The notes: generated by a model not told the origin, from the letters alone. A stretch of DNA of 64,000 nt from Persicobacter psychrovividus (GCF_036492425.1 NZ_AP025292.1:1054001-1118000); one strand, 5' to 3'; positions 18,376 through 28,393 are shown, counted from the first letter of the stretch. Numbers and translations: made by a program.

Positions 18376-20316
18376 CTAATCGGTGTAAGTCCGTACAGGG
18401 AGCAGCTTCAGCGCATCCATCACCTCATGAAAAGGCAGGCCTTCCAACTTGCCAAAACCTGCAGCCTGCCGATTGCGCAAACGGCTAAAGCGTGGCATGG
18501 TGATGCCCAACAAAAACTTGGCGAGCAATCGCGGAGAGAGTGGTGCTTTGTAACACGCTTCGGCGGCATCCCGCATCGCTTCCAAGTCGAAATCTGCAAG
18601 TTGCTGCTCGTTGGTTGTTTTCGGGAATTGTGTGGCTGCGTGGTCGAGACAGTAGGAGCAATGACCACAGGCCTCCCAATGGGGTGCTTCACCAAAATAG
18701 GTCGATAACTTACGGCTCAGGCAACCATCACGCTCAAAGAAATTTATCATCGCCTCGAGGCGCTGGAGCTCACCTTGCTCTTTATGCAGAAATAGCGTGG
18801 CAAATTTCTCCGTCAATATCTCAACTGCTTGTGCATCCGGCTGTACATGATAAACCTCAGTGAGATTTTTCGTTTCGAGGATGATGTGTTTTTTCTCATG
18901 GAAATAATCTAAGGCGGTGATGATGCGCTCTCGTGTGGCTTGCGGATATTGCTCTTGAATATTTTCAAAATTGATGGTCATCCACGTAACTGCCATTTGG
19001 CTGTAGTTGAAGATGGCACGCACAAATTCACGTTTTTCCCCTTCAGGCATCATGGAGATGACTTTTTCCTGTTCCGTCTCAAATTTCATCCGATACTCCG
19101 CAAAGTAGCTGTGCGATGGTGTGATAATGCCCTCACTTTCCAAATAGACCAATAAAGTTTTGAGCGGCGCCTGACGAATATTGGCATCGTAGCTCATGCG
19201 GTAGAGCTGAAATTCCCATTGCCCTTCGGCTTGTGCCAAATCGTTGAGTACATGCGCAATCGCATCCGCTTCGGGGGTATCGCCATAGACAAAGTTCTCG
19301 AGCGTTTGTTTGGCACTCAGGTCGGCCATGCAGACACAGTTTGCCGGCTGCCCGTCACGACCCGCTCGACCAATCTCTTGCGAATAATTTTCAATCGACT
19401 TCGGCAGGTCGTAATGTACCACGTGGCGGATATTGGCTTTGTCGATCCCCATACCAAAAGCGATCGTAGCGACGATAATGTCGTGCGTACCAAGCATGAA
19501 ATCCTGCTGAATTGTTCGGCGATCGTCCGACGACATGCCCCCGTGATAGGCCACCGCATTCAGACCCTGTGTTTGCAACGCTTGCGCAATTTCCATGGCC
19601 GTCTTTTGTAGGGTAACATAGACAATACCCGCCTCTTTTGGATAGTGCTGGAAGTATTTGACCAGCTTATCAAGACGCTCACTGCCATCGAACGGCTTGA
19701 TAAAAAGCTTTAGATTTTTACGATAAAATCCCGTAACAGTGAAGTTATTGATCGGCATTTCAAACTTTCGGGCCATATCTTTAACAACATTTGGTGCAGC
19801 CGTTGCAGTCAGTAGCAACACCTGCGGAAAGTTGAACGCACGGCGGTAATCGGGCAGCTTCATGTAGTCGGGGCGGAAATTGTGGCCCCACTCTGAGATA
19901 CAGTGCGCCTCGTCCACCACCAAAAGCGAAAGTTGTAGCTGTTGCAGAAATTTGCGGAAGCGTTCGTTTTTGAAGCGTTCCACGGAGATAAACAGTATTT
20001 TGTACTTTTCTGCCTTCAGGTCAGTAGTGATTTGCCGTGCCTCATCGGGGCTGAGCGTTGAGTCGATGCGAGTAGCCGCAATCCCTTTGCTGTGCAGAAA
20101 TTTTAATTGATCCTGAATCAAGGCCAATAGCGGGGAGACCACCACCGTCAGGTGCGGCAGCAGCACCGCCGGCAATTGGTAGCAGAGCGACTTGCCCGAT
20201 CCGGTAGGGAAGATGGCTCCCGCCGATTCTCCTTGCATGATATGGTTGATCGTAGCCTCCTGACCTTCGCGGAAGGTGTCGAAGCCGAAGTGTTTTTGCA
20301 GTGCTTGATGGAGCAT
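18376..20316 (-). CDS. recQ: RecQ-family ATP-dependent DNA helicase
   Basis: 3'-5' DNA helicase of about 646 residues, acting in recombination and fork repair. The ATG at 20316 (MLHQALQKHFGFDTFREGQE) gives the normal family start; the longer frame adds 33 unconserved residues. Motifs in order are the Q-like FREGQEATI, Walker A FPTGSGKSLCYQLPA, DEAH in LLVVDEAHCISEWGHNFRPDY, motif III LLLTATAAP, and the helicase C motifs GIVYVTLQKTA and ATIAFGMGIDKANIRHVVHYDLPKSIENYSQEIGRAGRDG. The zinc-binding region keeps the cysteines in HWEACGHCSYCLDH. No HRDC domain is seen. The C-terminal PRFSRLRNRQAAGFGKLEGLPFHEV segment is a different ending found in short RecQ proteins. Confidence 0.93.
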   Translation of the reverse strand: MLHQALQKHFGFDTFREGQEATINHIMQGESAGAIFPTGSGKSLCYQLPAVLLPHLTVVVSPLLALIQDQLKFLHSKGIAATRIDSTLSPDEARQITTDLKAEKYKILFISVERFKNERFRKFLQQLQLSLLVVDEAHCISEWGHNFRPDYMKLPDYRRAFNFPQVLLLTATAAPNVVKDMARKFEMPINNFTVTGFYRKNLKLFIKPFDGSERLDKLVKYFQHYPKEAGIVYVTLQKTAMEIAQALQTQGLNAVAYHGGMSSDDRRTIQQDFMLGTHDIIVATIAFGMGIDKANIRHVVHYDLPKSIENYSQEIGRAGRDGQPANCVCMADLSAKQTLENFVYGDTPEADAIAHVLNDLAQAEGQWEFQLYRMSYDANIRQAPLKTLLVYLESEGIITPSHSYFAEYRMKFETEQEKVISMMPEGEKREFVRAIFNYSQMAVTWMTINFENIQEQYPQATRERIITALDYFHEKKHIILETKNLTEVYHVQPDAQAVEILTEKFATLFLHKEQGELQRLEAMINFFERDGCLSRKLSTYFGEAPHWEACGHCSYCLDHAATQFPKTTNEQQLADFDLEAMRDAAEACYKAPLSPRLLAKFLLGITMPRFSRLRNRQAAGFGKLEGLPFHEVMDALKLLPVRTYTD

Positions 20317-20557
20317 ATGTTGGGGATTTATTCTTACAAGTTCAAATTTACGAAAAATTGAAGATTTTGGTATTGGAATATTCGATTTGCGATGTTTGAT
20401 GAGTGAAGGGCTCAACCCATTTCAATGCGTTTTTGTATTAATAGCCCATTGCTTCAGTTGTGGGTGATAGGATACGACGGGTCCACGATTTTCCCCTCCG
20501 AATAATGAAAATGTTCTCAATACGCCTTAACTTGCGAAAAATAAGCGATTAAGGTTC

Positions 20558-21760
20558 ATGGAATTGACGAATCAAGAAATATTTTATCAGCACCAAGCGC
20601 AAACTTCTCCCTACCCTTTAGGTATCGAGATTGAGCGTGCTGAAGGCGTGTTTATGTACGATACTGAGGGGAAGGCCTATATGGATTTGATCTCGGGTAT
20701 TGCGGTGAATAATTTGGGGCATGGTCATCCACGGGTGATTAAAGCGGTGAAGGATCAGGTGGACAAATACCTGTTTGTGATGGTCTATGGTGAAATGGTG
20801 CAGAAGCCACAAATCGACCTCACCCGTAATTTATTGTCTGTTTTGCCCGAGCAGCTGAATTGTACCTATTTTGTGAACTCGGGTACAGAAGCCAATGAGG
20901 CGGCGCTGAAGCTGGCCAAAAGATATACGGGGCGCACGGAACTCGTGAGTTTCAACCGTTCCTACCACGGAAATACGCATGGCTCATTGAGTGTGTCGGG
21001 GAATGAGGTGAAGAAGAATGCTTTCCGTCCGTTGTTGCCGGATGTGCGTTTTATCGACTTCAATGTGGAGGAAGATTTGAAGCAGATTACCGAGCGTACG
21101 GCGGGGGTGATTGTTGAACCGATTCAAGGCGATGCCGGTGTTCGGATTCCTTCAGTAAATTATATGAAAGCCCTCCGTAAGCGATGTGATGAGGTCGGTG
21201 CGGTACTGATTTTTGATGAAATTCAGACGGGCTTCGGACGCACGGGGAAATTCTTTGCTTTTGAGCATTTCGGCGTCGTGCCCGATGTACTGACCATGGC
21301 TAAAGGCATGGCAGGCGGTATGGCGATGGGCTGTTTTGTGGCGAATCAAAAGTTGATGAAAACCCTTAGTCATGATCCTATTTTGGGGCATATTACTACT
21401 TTTGGCGGGCATCCTGTATGTTGTGCGGCGGCCAATGCTGTTGTGGAAACCCTGAAAGAAGAACCGCTGATTGCAGCGGCTGAAGGCAAAGGGCAATTGA
21501 TTGAAGACCTGCTGAATACGCACCCTGCGGTGAAGGAAATCCGCAGAAAAGGACTGATGTTTGCCATTGATATGGACAGTTTTGAGTTGGTTAATCGGGT
21601 GGTAACCAAATGCATTGAAAGAGGTGTAATTACCTATTGGTTTCTTTCTACGCCATACGCATTCCGCATTGCACCTCCTTTGGTAATTTCTGAAGAAGAA
21701 ATTCGACAGGCCTGTGCCACGATCTTGCAAGTCATTGAAGAGGAGTATCAGAAAGAATAA
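20558..21760 (+). CDS. Class III aminotransferase (acetylornithine/ornithine-type)
   Basis: PLP-dependent aminotransferase of 400 residues. Motifs are [17 protein letters not shown], the cofactor phosphate loop [34 protein letters not shown], and the aspartate block [27 protein letters not shown]. The Schiff-base lysine is about Lys249 in [23 protein letters not shown] follows. It fits the acetylornithine, ornithine and 4-aminobutyrate branch; the exact substrate cannot be set from sequence alone. No arg or pro genes are adjacent, and it is divergent from recQ. A strong terminator follows. Confidence 0.9.
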   Translation: MELTNQEIFYQHQAQTSPYPLGIEIERAEGVFMYDTEGKAYMDLISGIAVNNLGHGHPRVIKAVKDQVDKYLFVMVYGEMVQKPQIDLTRNLLSVLPEQLNCTYFVNSGTEANEAALKLAKRYTGRTELVSFNRSYHGNTHGSLSVSGNEVKKNAFRPLLPDVRFIDFNVEEDLKQITERTAGVIVEPIQGDAGVRIPSVNYMKALRKRCDEVGAVLIFDEIQTGFGRTGKFFAFEHFGVVPDVLTMAKGMAGGMAMGCFVANQKLMKTLSHDPILGHITTFGGHPVCCAAANAVVETLKEEPLIAAAEGKGQLIEDLLNTHPAVKEIRRKGLMFAIDMDSFELVNRVVTKCIERGVITYWFLSTPYAFRIAPPLVISEEEIRQACATILQVIEEEYQKE

Positions 21761-21815
21761 TCGATATCGTTGGTTTTTCTTTAAAACCATGGATAAAGTA
21801 TTGAGGAATTAACTT

Positions 21816-21855
21816 TGAAAGCCTGATTTATAATGTATAAATCAGGCTTTTTAAT
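21816..21855 (+). terminator. Terminator after the aminotransferase
   Basis: AAAGCCTGATTTATA (21818-21832) and TATAAATCAGGCTTT (21836-21850) form a perfect 15-bp stem with a 3-base loop and T-run. Confidence 0.93.
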
Positions 21856-22215
21856 TTTTTATTGGGGTGTGGGTTTTTCGTGATTCGTGGGGGTAAAGCG
21901 AACCTCTCGAAAGGTGTTGCGGTACTGCATGAAGGGGCGCGTAAGTCTGACGCTTATCGAATAAGTGTTTATTATTGCTATTTTTATCATTACCGAAAAC
22001 TGCAAATATATATCGAGTTTCCTTTTTTCTTTTAGCTGTTGGCCAAAGTCCCTGTGGTATGATGTTGGCTATATATTGCTTTAAAAAGATCATGAAAGAA
22101 TTTTTTAAGGTCTTTTTTATTTTGAGTAGGGGTAAACCTACACCTGCTGCTCTTATCACTGAGTGGGGCTTAATGTCAAGCCTTTATCCGTGAAGAAGAA
22201 AAATCGAATTCAAGT
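21856..22215. other. Intergenic stretch, nothing recognised
   Basis: About 360 bases. Short frames on both strands exist, but none has a family motif, signal peptide or good start. No palindrome of the REP families was seen. Confidence 0.5.
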
Positions 22216-24750
22216 ATGAATAATACACGACTCCATATAGCACTCATTGAAGCGACATCACCAAAACGCAAAAAAACAATCAGTTTTAAAGCCCTTGCTT
22301 GTTGCTGGTGGTTGGTGGCTGGCCTTGCTTTTTCATCCGTAGCACAAAAACGGGTGGAGAAATTGGCGAAAAGATCCGTATTGAGGGCGAAGGTGATTGA
22401 TGCCGACAATGGCTCAGGCTTGCCGTTTGCCGCTATTGCTGTAAAAGACCATTACGGTGTAGGGGTGAATACTGCAATGGATGGGAAGTTCGAATTGAAC
22501 CTTGAAGCGATTACTCCACAGGATTCGCTGGTCATCAATTATATGGGTTATCATAACCGCACGGTATCGGTAGCACAGGTTTTTGATATGAAAGGCCATG
22601 CCATTGAAATGACTTCGGAAACAAAATTACTGGGGGAAATTGTTGTGGAGGCCGGTGAAAATCCTGCACTGGCATTTTTGAAGAAAAACCGAAAAGCATG
22701 GCGACAGCAGGTGGCCAAAGACCGTCACCATCGTCAGTCGAGAAAAGCAACCATCCTTTGGGAAACCACCGACAAGCCTGAACATACGGGTTGGCTGATG
22801 GCAGATTTATCGAAATACCTGACCGTCGATAAGAAAGATGGCAAACAGCACCTTCCGGTAATGGTCGCACAATATGATTTGGTACGCAAAATCAGACAGG
22901 GCAGAGTCATTGAAACTAAAACCATCAAAAAGGAGAAAAAAGGACTCGGCTTTGATGCCAACGGGGTACTTGGCGAGGTGATGGGCAATGCCAAGCTGAT
23001 GATCGACAACATCATGAATCCACAGGTGATTGTGATGGACCGCACGGTGGTATCGCCCTTCAACAGTCTTGGCGGGCAGATTTATGAATTTGTATTGGCT
23101 GATGAGCCAGTGGAAAGAAGTGGTAAGAAATTCTATAAGCTGGATTTTGAGCCCAAGAAAAATATAGAGACAGGTTTTATCGGGACATTGTGGTTTTGTG
23201 CTCAGGACAGTCTGCTGACAGAGGTGAGTATGAAGCTGAAAAACAGTGCCAACCAGAACTTTTTGACCCATTTTGATTTCGATCAGCAATGGATGACTGG
23301 CCCGAATGGGGAGCATTACCCAACGGTTACACACTATAATCAGGAAATGACGGGCCTGCCAGTTTTCAAACACCTGAATGCGCACTACACTTTGCGGGAC
23401 TGTTGGCTTGATGGTAAAAAAGCAACGGCCACAACGGCACCAGTGTCTTCGTCCAACTATGTAGCTCCTGCCTTGGCGCAGGCTTCAGACAATGCCATGC
23501 AGGTGATGGATCAGCTGAACAGCACAAGCCGCATTGCCAAGTTCAATAAATGGGTGAATGTTTTTGGCTCAGGCTATTATGAATTCAAGCACTGGGATCT
23601 TGGCCACGCCCTTGATTTTATGCTTTATAACGATATTGAAGGGGCGCGTCCGGGTGCAGGGGCCATGACAGACGAGCTCTTTAACAAAAAGCTGTTTGTT
23701 TCTGCTTACTCGGGCTATGGGGTGCAAGATCAGCAATGGAAATACAATCTTGATACGAGGGTCATTTTTAACCGTCAGAAGCGATTGACGCTTGGCGTGA
23801 AAGTGCGCAATGAACTGGCTCCTTTGGCGAACTTATCTTTTGAACAACCGCCACTCGAAGCGGATTTCCGCATGGCTCAGTGGGGAGCACTTTCTAAACG
23901 GATGCCGTTCTATCAACGCCTCGCCCAGGCCGACTTCACCACACGATTACACCCTGACTGGTTGCTGACGACCGCAGTGCGACATGAGGAGTTGAGTGCT
24001 CCAGAAAAAAATGTATTCAGAACAGATATGCCCACACCTAACTGGATTGCCAATGAAGGGGTGGTCGAGTTGAGATGGAGCCCGCATGACCGTAGTTTAT
24101 ACAATAAAAATTACCGATTACTCAGAAAAGGCGGGCAGCCGTATCCTGAATTTCGACTGGGTTATGTGCCAGGAAATGTCGTCGATGGGCAACATCATTC
24201 TTACACCTACAACAAAGTGTATTTTCAGTTGCGCTCAGAATTTGCCCCAGTGATTCCTTCTATGGGGGAGACGTCCTACTTCCTTCAGGCGGGATTTATT
24301 CAGGGGAAAGCACCATTTCCTTTTTTGCGGGTTTCGCAGGGAATCGACGGGCCAGTTTATGCTTATGGAAGCCATCAGATCATGAATTCTTTTGAATTTG
24401 TAAGTGATAAGTATGTTGAATTTGAGATGCAGCACTTTTTCGAAGGGGCGCTGTTCAACAGGGTGCCTGGTTTGAGGTGGTTGCATGAAAAAACAGGCAT
24501 GGGCGTTGTCGTGGACTTTGATTTTGCCTATGGCGGAATGTCCAAAGAGAACCAACAACTCAATGCGGCTTACTTTCCAGCTGACGGACATTTTCAAACC
24601 TATCAGGAGCCTTATATGGCCGTTGGTTATGGTTTGCACAACATTTTCAAGATATTCTTTGTCGAATATTGGAATCGTCTGACGTATAAAAATCAGCCAT
24701 ATTCGATGAAGAATGACGGCTGGACAGTCGGCTTTGCTTTGAGAATGTAA
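22216..24750 (+). CDS. DUF5686 outer-membrane protein with carboxypeptidase-like domain
   Basis: Large cell-envelope protein of 844 residues. A long n-region with a hydrophobic core (ACCWWLVAGLAFSSVAQ) makes the signal peptide. Residues about 55-125 form a CarboxypepD_reg-like domain (LRAKVIDADNGSGLPFAAIAV, GVNTAMDGKFELNL, LVINYMGYHNRTV). The remainder matches the DUF5686 layout: NPALAFLKKNRKAWRQQ, then a domain with FEPKKNIETGFIGTLWFCAQDSLLTEVSM, and a C-terminal half with aromatic beta strands ending VGFALRM, consistent with an outer-membrane barrel. The function of this Bacteroidota family is not established. It is monocistronic, with a terminator about 90 bases downstream. Confidence 0.85.
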   Translation: MNNTRLHIALIEATSPKRKKTISFKALACCWWLVAGLAFSSVAQKRVEKLAKRSVLRAKVIDADNGSGLPFAAIAVKDHYGVGVNTAMDGKFELNLEAITPQDSLVINYMGYHNRTVSVAQVFDMKGHAIEMTSETKLLGEIVVEAGENPALAFLKKNRKAWRQQVAKDRHHRQSRKATILWETTDKPEHTGWLMADLSKYLTVDKKDGKQHLPVMVAQYDLVRKIRQGRVIETKTIKKEKKGLGFDANGVLGEVMGNAKLMIDNIMNPQVIVMDRTVVSPFNSLGGQIYEFVLADEPVERSGKKFYKLDFEPKKNIETGFIGTLWFCAQDSLLTEVSMKLKNSANQNFLTHFDFDQQWMTGPNGEHYPTVTHYNQEMTGLPVFKHLNAHYTLRDCWLDGKKATATTAPVSSSNYVAPALAQASDNAMQVMDQLNSTSRIAKFNKWVNVFGSGYYEFKHWDLGHALDFMLYNDIEGARPGAGAMTDELFNKKLFVSAYSGYGVQDQQWKYNLDTRVIFNRQKRLTLGVKVRNELAPLANLSFEQPPLEADFRMAQWGALSKRMPFYQRLAQADFTTRLHPDWLLTTAVRHEELSAPEKNVFRTDMPTPNWIANEGVVELRWSPHDRSLYNKNYRLLRKGGQPYPEFRLGYVPGNVVDGQHHSYTYNKVYFQLRSEFAPVIPSMGETSYFLQAGFIQGKAPFPFLRVSQGIDGPVYAYGSHQIMNSFEFVSDKYVEFEMQHFFEGALFNRVPGLRWLHEKTGMGVVVDFDFAYGGMSKENQQLNAAYFPADGHFQTYQEPYMAVGYGLHNIFKIFFVEYWNRLTYKNQPYSMKNDGWTVGFALRM

Positions 24751-24837
24751 TCTAATAATATGGGGTGAAATTGATATTGCCTCAAGCGTCCCGCTTGGAC
24801 CGACACCCTTAATCAAGTTTCAGTTTGAGAAGATGTA

Positions 24838-24873
24838 GAAAAAGATTTGCTATAATGGCAAATCTTTTTTTTG
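24838..24873 (+). terminator. Terminator after the DUF5686 gene
   Basis: AAAGATTTGC (24841-24850) and GCAAATCTTT (24858-24867) form a stem followed by a T-run. Confidence 0.9.
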
Positions 24874-24902
24874 AATAATTTTTTGTGGTATTATTCTAAT
24901 TT

Positions 24903-25084
24903 TTACTTTTCAATTGAAGCGACATATTTTTTGTTTTTACCTTCAATAGGAGAGTTTTCCTTGATCGCTTCACACGCCACGCTAATTTTGAAGTCAGGGC
25001 TAAATGCCCTTCTTCTTTTTCTTGATTTACAGGTTGATATGCTGTTTTAACTTGCTGCCTAAATTATTGAGGGAAGTATAATTT
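24903..25084 (-). pseudogene. Remnant of an IS3-family element (orfA start and terminal repeat)
   Basis: On the minus strand the frame reads FSPDFKISVACEAIKENSPI and ends about 13 residues later. It aligns with the start of orfA of the intact IS at 54.4-55.8 kb (FSPKFKAKVALEAIKEQQST). The DNA upstream of it also matches the intact IS end: TTGATTTACAGGTTGATATG and TTTTAACTTGCTGCCTAAAT against TTGATTTACAAGTTAGTATA and TTTTAACTTGCTGTCTGAAT. The remaining transposase is absent. This is a decayed cousin and not a copy of the intact element. Confidence 0.8.
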
Positions 25085-25199
25085 TTACTTTCAGAAAAAG
25101 CATCCTGGGTTACAGGAGCAATTTGGGATACTGATGGTGGCGTTATGGCAGGAAGAAATTAAAAATATAAACTGGTGTAAAAGCCAGTGGCTGCAAGGC

Positions 25200-25260
25200 A
25201 TAAAAAAGATAGCAGAAAAGAGCTAAACTTATAGTTTGGTCCTTTCTGCTATTTTTGTTT
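25200..25260 (-). terminator. Terminator after the ClC gene
   Basis: Arms AAAAAGATAGCAGAAA and TTTCTGCTATTTTT enclose about 25 bases. The structure is symmetric, with T-runs on both strands, about 100 bases past the ClC gene stop. Confidence 0.75.
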
Positions 25261-25357
25261 TCACCAGAAATATATTGCACATAAATCTTCTGCTATTTAT
25301 ATGCAAACCCGATAGCCAGTGTCATCTGCGTACAAAATCAACCGCTAATAATTATGC

Positions 25358-26758
25358 CTAACCCTTCGAGTCATCCGAGGAGTTGGTTTTTGGAGGTCGT
25401 AAATGTTTACCCTTTTTCCTCAATTGCCCCAAATTTTCTTCAAACTTTTGCAAAGAACCAATATGCTTCGGTGTATGCACTTTCTGGGAGGTATAGATCC
25501 CTGTATGCCCGCTGAAATAATAAGCTGTGAAACAGGCCAAGGCGAAGTAAAGGAAATATTCAGAGCCGAAAAGTTCAACGCCCATAATGGTACAAGCCAG
25601 GGGAGTGTTGGTGGCGGCAGAAAATACGCCAATGAATCCCAGTGCGGCAAACAATGGAATGGGGCCGTCAAGTAAAACACCCATGGTGTTGCCTAAAGTG
25701 GCACCCACAAAAAACAATGGGGTTACCTCGCCACCTTTAAATCCTGCGCCAAGTGTAATGGCGGTCAATACTAATTTTGAAATCCAGGAGTACCAATATG
25801 CTCCACCTTCCTGAAAGGCCGTACTGATGGCAACGCCTCCCTCATGGTAAGGCTTCACCCCAATACCGATATAATCATAATTTTGTGTCGCCGTAACAAT
25901 GGCGATCACCACGGCACCCCCAACAACGGGAATCAGGTAAGGGTTTTTGATGTGTTTTTTGAGGGTGTCTTTCACCTGGTGGGTGAGTTCCCCAAAAAGA
26001 TAACCCGCCAGACCAAATGCGATACTGGCAACAATAATTTTGATGATCAGCAAACTAACGGGCAGAAAATGGATGTCCATGTTAAAGGCCACATTGATCG
26101 GGTCGGTGATGTTGCTGAGCTTGTTATGGCTGTGGTGAGTCCCCCAGGCGACGGTCACGAAGTTGGCGATAACAGAAGCGTACAGCGCTGGAATAATCGC
26201 ATTATATCGCATGCGGCCGATATACAGCACCTCCAGAGCGAAAATTGCCCCAGTAAATGGTGTGCCGAAAATGGAGCCGAAACCTGCGGCGACACCCGCT
26301 ATCAAAATCAGCTTATGATCGTTTTCGTCCAGGCGGAAAAGTTTGCCCAGTTGTTCGGCGGTGGCTCCTCCAATCTGAACGGCCGTCCCCTCTCGGCCTG
26401 CCGAGCCCCCAAAAAGGTGGGTGATGACCGTGGAAAATAGGACAAAAGGGCTCATGCGACCAGGAATTCCTGCACTGGAGGCATGGATCTCATCAAGGAT
26501 CAGGTTGTTGCCCCCTTCGGAGTTTTTCCCAAACTTACGGTAAGCCCAGATGATGGCGACCCCTGCCAAAGGCAACAGGTAGATGATCCATGCATAATTG
26601 TCGTAAGTGGAAATTCTGAAATCCGTGGCCTTGGAAAGTAACCACAGAAAAAAGGCATTGATGGACCCCACAATCACAGCGAGTGGAGTAATGATCAATA
26701 GCCATTTCAGGAGCATTTTAATTTGATGGTAGGTGTGTTGAGTAAAGGGGAAATTCAT
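25358..26758 (-). CDS. ClC-type chloride channel/antiporter
   Basis: Inner-membrane anion transporter of 466 residues with about ten or more hydrophobic helices. The ClC selectivity segments are present in altered form: SSAGIPGR where the classic form is GSGIP (the serine position is Ala), FGGSAGREGTAVQIGG with the gating glutamate Glu123, and GAGFKGGEVTPLFFVGATLGN. The internal proton glutamate region reads GAIFALEVLY. The end is a basic and polar tail (LRKKGKHLRPPKTNSSDDSKG) with no CBS domains. It resembles the EriC/sycA-like branch; the transported ion is not certain. It starts 3 bases after the stop of the small membrane protein gene, so the two form an operon. Confidence 0.9.
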   Translation of the reverse strand: MNFPFTQHTYHQIKMLLKWLLIITPLAVIVGSINAFFLWLLSKATDFRISTYDNYAWIIYLLPLAGVAIIWAYRKFGKNSEGGNNLILDEIHASSAGIPGRMSPFVLFSTVITHLFGGSAGREGTAVQIGGATAEQLGKLFRLDENDHKLILIAGVAAGFGSIFGTPFTGAIFALEVLYIGRMRYNAIIPALYASVIANFVTVAWGTHHSHNKLSNITDPINVAFNMDIHFLPVSLLIIKIIVASIAFGLAGYLFGELTHQVKDTLKKHIKNPYLIPVVGGAVVIAIVTATQNYDYIGIGVKPYHEGGVAISTAFQEGGAYWYSWISKLVLTAITLGAGFKGGEVTPLFFVGATLGNTMGVLLDGPIPLFAALGFIGVFSAATNTPLACTIMGVELFGSEYFLYFALACFTAYYFSGHTGIYTSQKVHTPKHIGSLQKFEENLGQLRKKGKHLRPPKTNSSDDSKG

Positions 26759-26761
26759 CCG

Positions 26762-27199
26762 CTATTTTTGTTTGGTTTTGAAATGCTTAAGTAGGAACCG
26801 ATGTACTTGATCGAACTCGGTATGTTTTTTTGGGTTTATACGTATTATTCGCTGAGGAAAGGCAATGATGAGCTCTTGTATTCTTTTGCCTTTGTATTCA
26901 ATATCGCTTTTCATCCAGAATTTCATCTCTGGCGTGCTGAATGTGGTTTTCTGAAGACCAAATAGGCGCTCCTCTTCGATTTCCGCTTTAATAAATTTAT
27001 AACTTTTCAGCTCCAATAAAAAGCGGACGGTCAAGATAATAGAGAGCGCAAAGGCAAAGGCCAAAGAAATCAGCCACCAAATTGTTACAGAGGGGCTTGT
27101 GGCCACATGGTGGAAATTAAAAATTACGGCGCTGTAACACAAAACGATCAATACGGTCAGCGTAAAACGAACGCCAAATTTAGGATATACTTTAATCAT
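26762..27199 (-). CDS. Hypothetical two-helix membrane protein
   Basis: About 145 residues from the ATG at 27199 (MIKVYPKFGVRFTL); the longer frame has no better support. There are two hydrophobic segments (FTLTVLIVLCYSAVIFNF and IWWLISLAFAFALSIILTV), then a cytoplasmic part with IKAEIEEERLFGL and ELIIAFPQRIIRINPKKHTEF. The layout is like a PH-type or DUF-type membrane anchor. No family is recognised with confidence. The stop lies 3 bases before the ClC gene start, so it may be an accessory of that transporter. Confidence 0.7.
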   Translation of the reverse strand: MIKVYPKFGVRFTLTVLIVLCYSAVIFNFHHVATSPSVTIWWLISLAFAFALSIILTVRFLLELKSYKFIKAEIEEERLFGLQKTTFSTPEMKFWMKSDIEYKGKRIQELIIAFPQRIIRINPKKHTEFDQVHRFLLKHFKTKQK

Positions 27200-27649
27200 A
27201 ATAATAAAATCTGCGGGCGACCGAAAAAGGTGCGTCGCCTCGTGGCGCAAATTTATGGGGATTATGGGAAAGGGCAAGAGGTTTTGATATTTACCCGTGT
27301 GTTGATTTAATTATTGTCCACAGATTTATGGGATTTATGAGATTTGATTTTAACCCAAGTGTAGAAAGGTGGGCTGAAATTATGGGTCGCATATAAATGT
27401 TAAAGCGGTGTTATGGATCATGATTTAAAAAATTACCATGCTTTTTATTTTTTTCAGGTCATTTTGTAACTATAACCTTTCAAACTCATTCAAAAATAAT
27501 CTGTGGAAATCTGCGGACAATAAATATCCCTTTAATTTTTGTGGGTGGTCGTAATGGTCTGTCGGACAATTGATGGTATAAAAGGCGAAGGTTCACATAT
27601 TTATAATCCTTTTAATTCCATTAATCTGTGGACATATTTATCGTTTCGT
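27200..27649. repeat. Intergenic stretch with dispersed AATCTGTGG elements
   Basis: Contains ATTGTCCACAGATTTATGGG near 27313, AATCTGTGGAAATCTGCGGA near 27489 and TTAATCTGTGGACATATTTA near 27622, in both orientations. The same word family is found at other intergenic places in this window. No gene was recognised. Confidence 0.6.
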
Positions 27650-28228
27650 TTAAAAATCCCCCGAAATACAATGCGCCTGCAATTCCTGATAAAATTCTCG
27701 GAACAGTCCCTTAATCGGGTCACCGAATTCCTTCAGATCGGAATATGCCTGTTTCATATTATTCGGATGCCGCACCCGATTGCTAATACCCGCCAACGCC
27801 TGACAGATACCCGTTTCCGTCGCATAGCTCAGCAACCAATCATCCTTGCTCATGTACTGATAGATCTGTTTCGCCCGTTCGGGGAAACAATCGTGGAAAG
27901 CAGCAATTTTCTGATAGCTGTTGGTGGTGAATTCTTCCAAATTCATTCCTTGCCATTGCTCAAAATCCTTCGCCAAAAAATGATCAAAAAACATGTCCAT
28001 CACCACGCCCGACCACTTGCCCTGCCGTGGACGGATCAGGCTTTTGGCTTCCAAAACCAAGGGGTGCGTATCGGTAAAGTGGTCAATGCTTCGATGCATG
28101 ATGATGCCCTCGGCCACGCCTTTGGGAAAAGCACTGAAGTTTTTTCCCTTAACAAAATCACCGATATAATTGCCAGCCATCAGGGCAGCATCGGGCGCAG
28201 AAAGGTGCAAATGGGCGAGGTAGTTCAT
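27650..28228 (-). CDS. acpH: Acyl carrier protein phosphodiesterase (DUF479)
   Basis: Removes 4'-phosphopantetheine from holo-ACP. It has 192 residues, the usual length. The family start MNYLAHLHLSAPD and the HD-like metal residues in AGNYIGDFVKGK, GIIMHRSIDHFTDTHP and GVVMDMFFDHFLAKDF are all present. YATETGICQALAGISNRVRHP and LFREFYQELQ complete the match. It stands alone. Not to be confused with FMN azoreductase, an earlier mis-assigned AcpD. Confidence 0.93.
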   Translation of the reverse strand: MNYLAHLHLSAPDAALMAGNYIGDFVKGKNFSAFPKGVAEGIIMHRSIDHFTDTHPLVLEAKSLIRPRQGKWSGVVMDMFFDHFLAKDFEQWQGMNLEEFTTNSYQKIAAFHDCFPERAKQIYQYMSKDDWLLSYATETGICQALAGISNRVRHPNNMKQAYSDLKEFGDPIKGLFREFYQELQAHCISGDF

Positions 28229-28299
28229 CTTGTAGTTTTAGCTTGAATATTTTGTAATTTAATCAAGATAAATGGAAGGGCATAATGGTGCCGTTTTAA

Positions 28300-28392
28300 T
28301 ATAATGTAGGGACGTTGCATGCAACGTCCGTACTGTAAGGCATGAGATTACCTTTCGCGCTATCGCGAGAGTCCCTCTCGTGATAGCCATAC
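28300..28392. repeat. Composite REP island (family A then family B)
   Basis: A family A palindrome GACGTTGCATGCAACGTC lies at about 28312-28329. It is followed by a family B1 hairpin, CTATCGCGAGAG-TCC-CTCTCGTGATAG (28360-28386), with one mismatch in a 12-bp stem. The B hairpin ends only 7 bases from the stop of the XRE-pentapeptide gene and would form the 3' end of its message. Confidence 0.88.
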
Positions 28393-28393
28393 C

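Noticed and set aside
21856-22200. Short ORFs on both strands upstream of the DUF5686 gene
   Set aside because: No start, signal peptide or family motif; low-complexity hydrophobic translation.
22535-23385. Long antisense frames inside the DUF5686 gene
   Set aside because: They overlap a gene with strong family evidence and have no motifs of their own.
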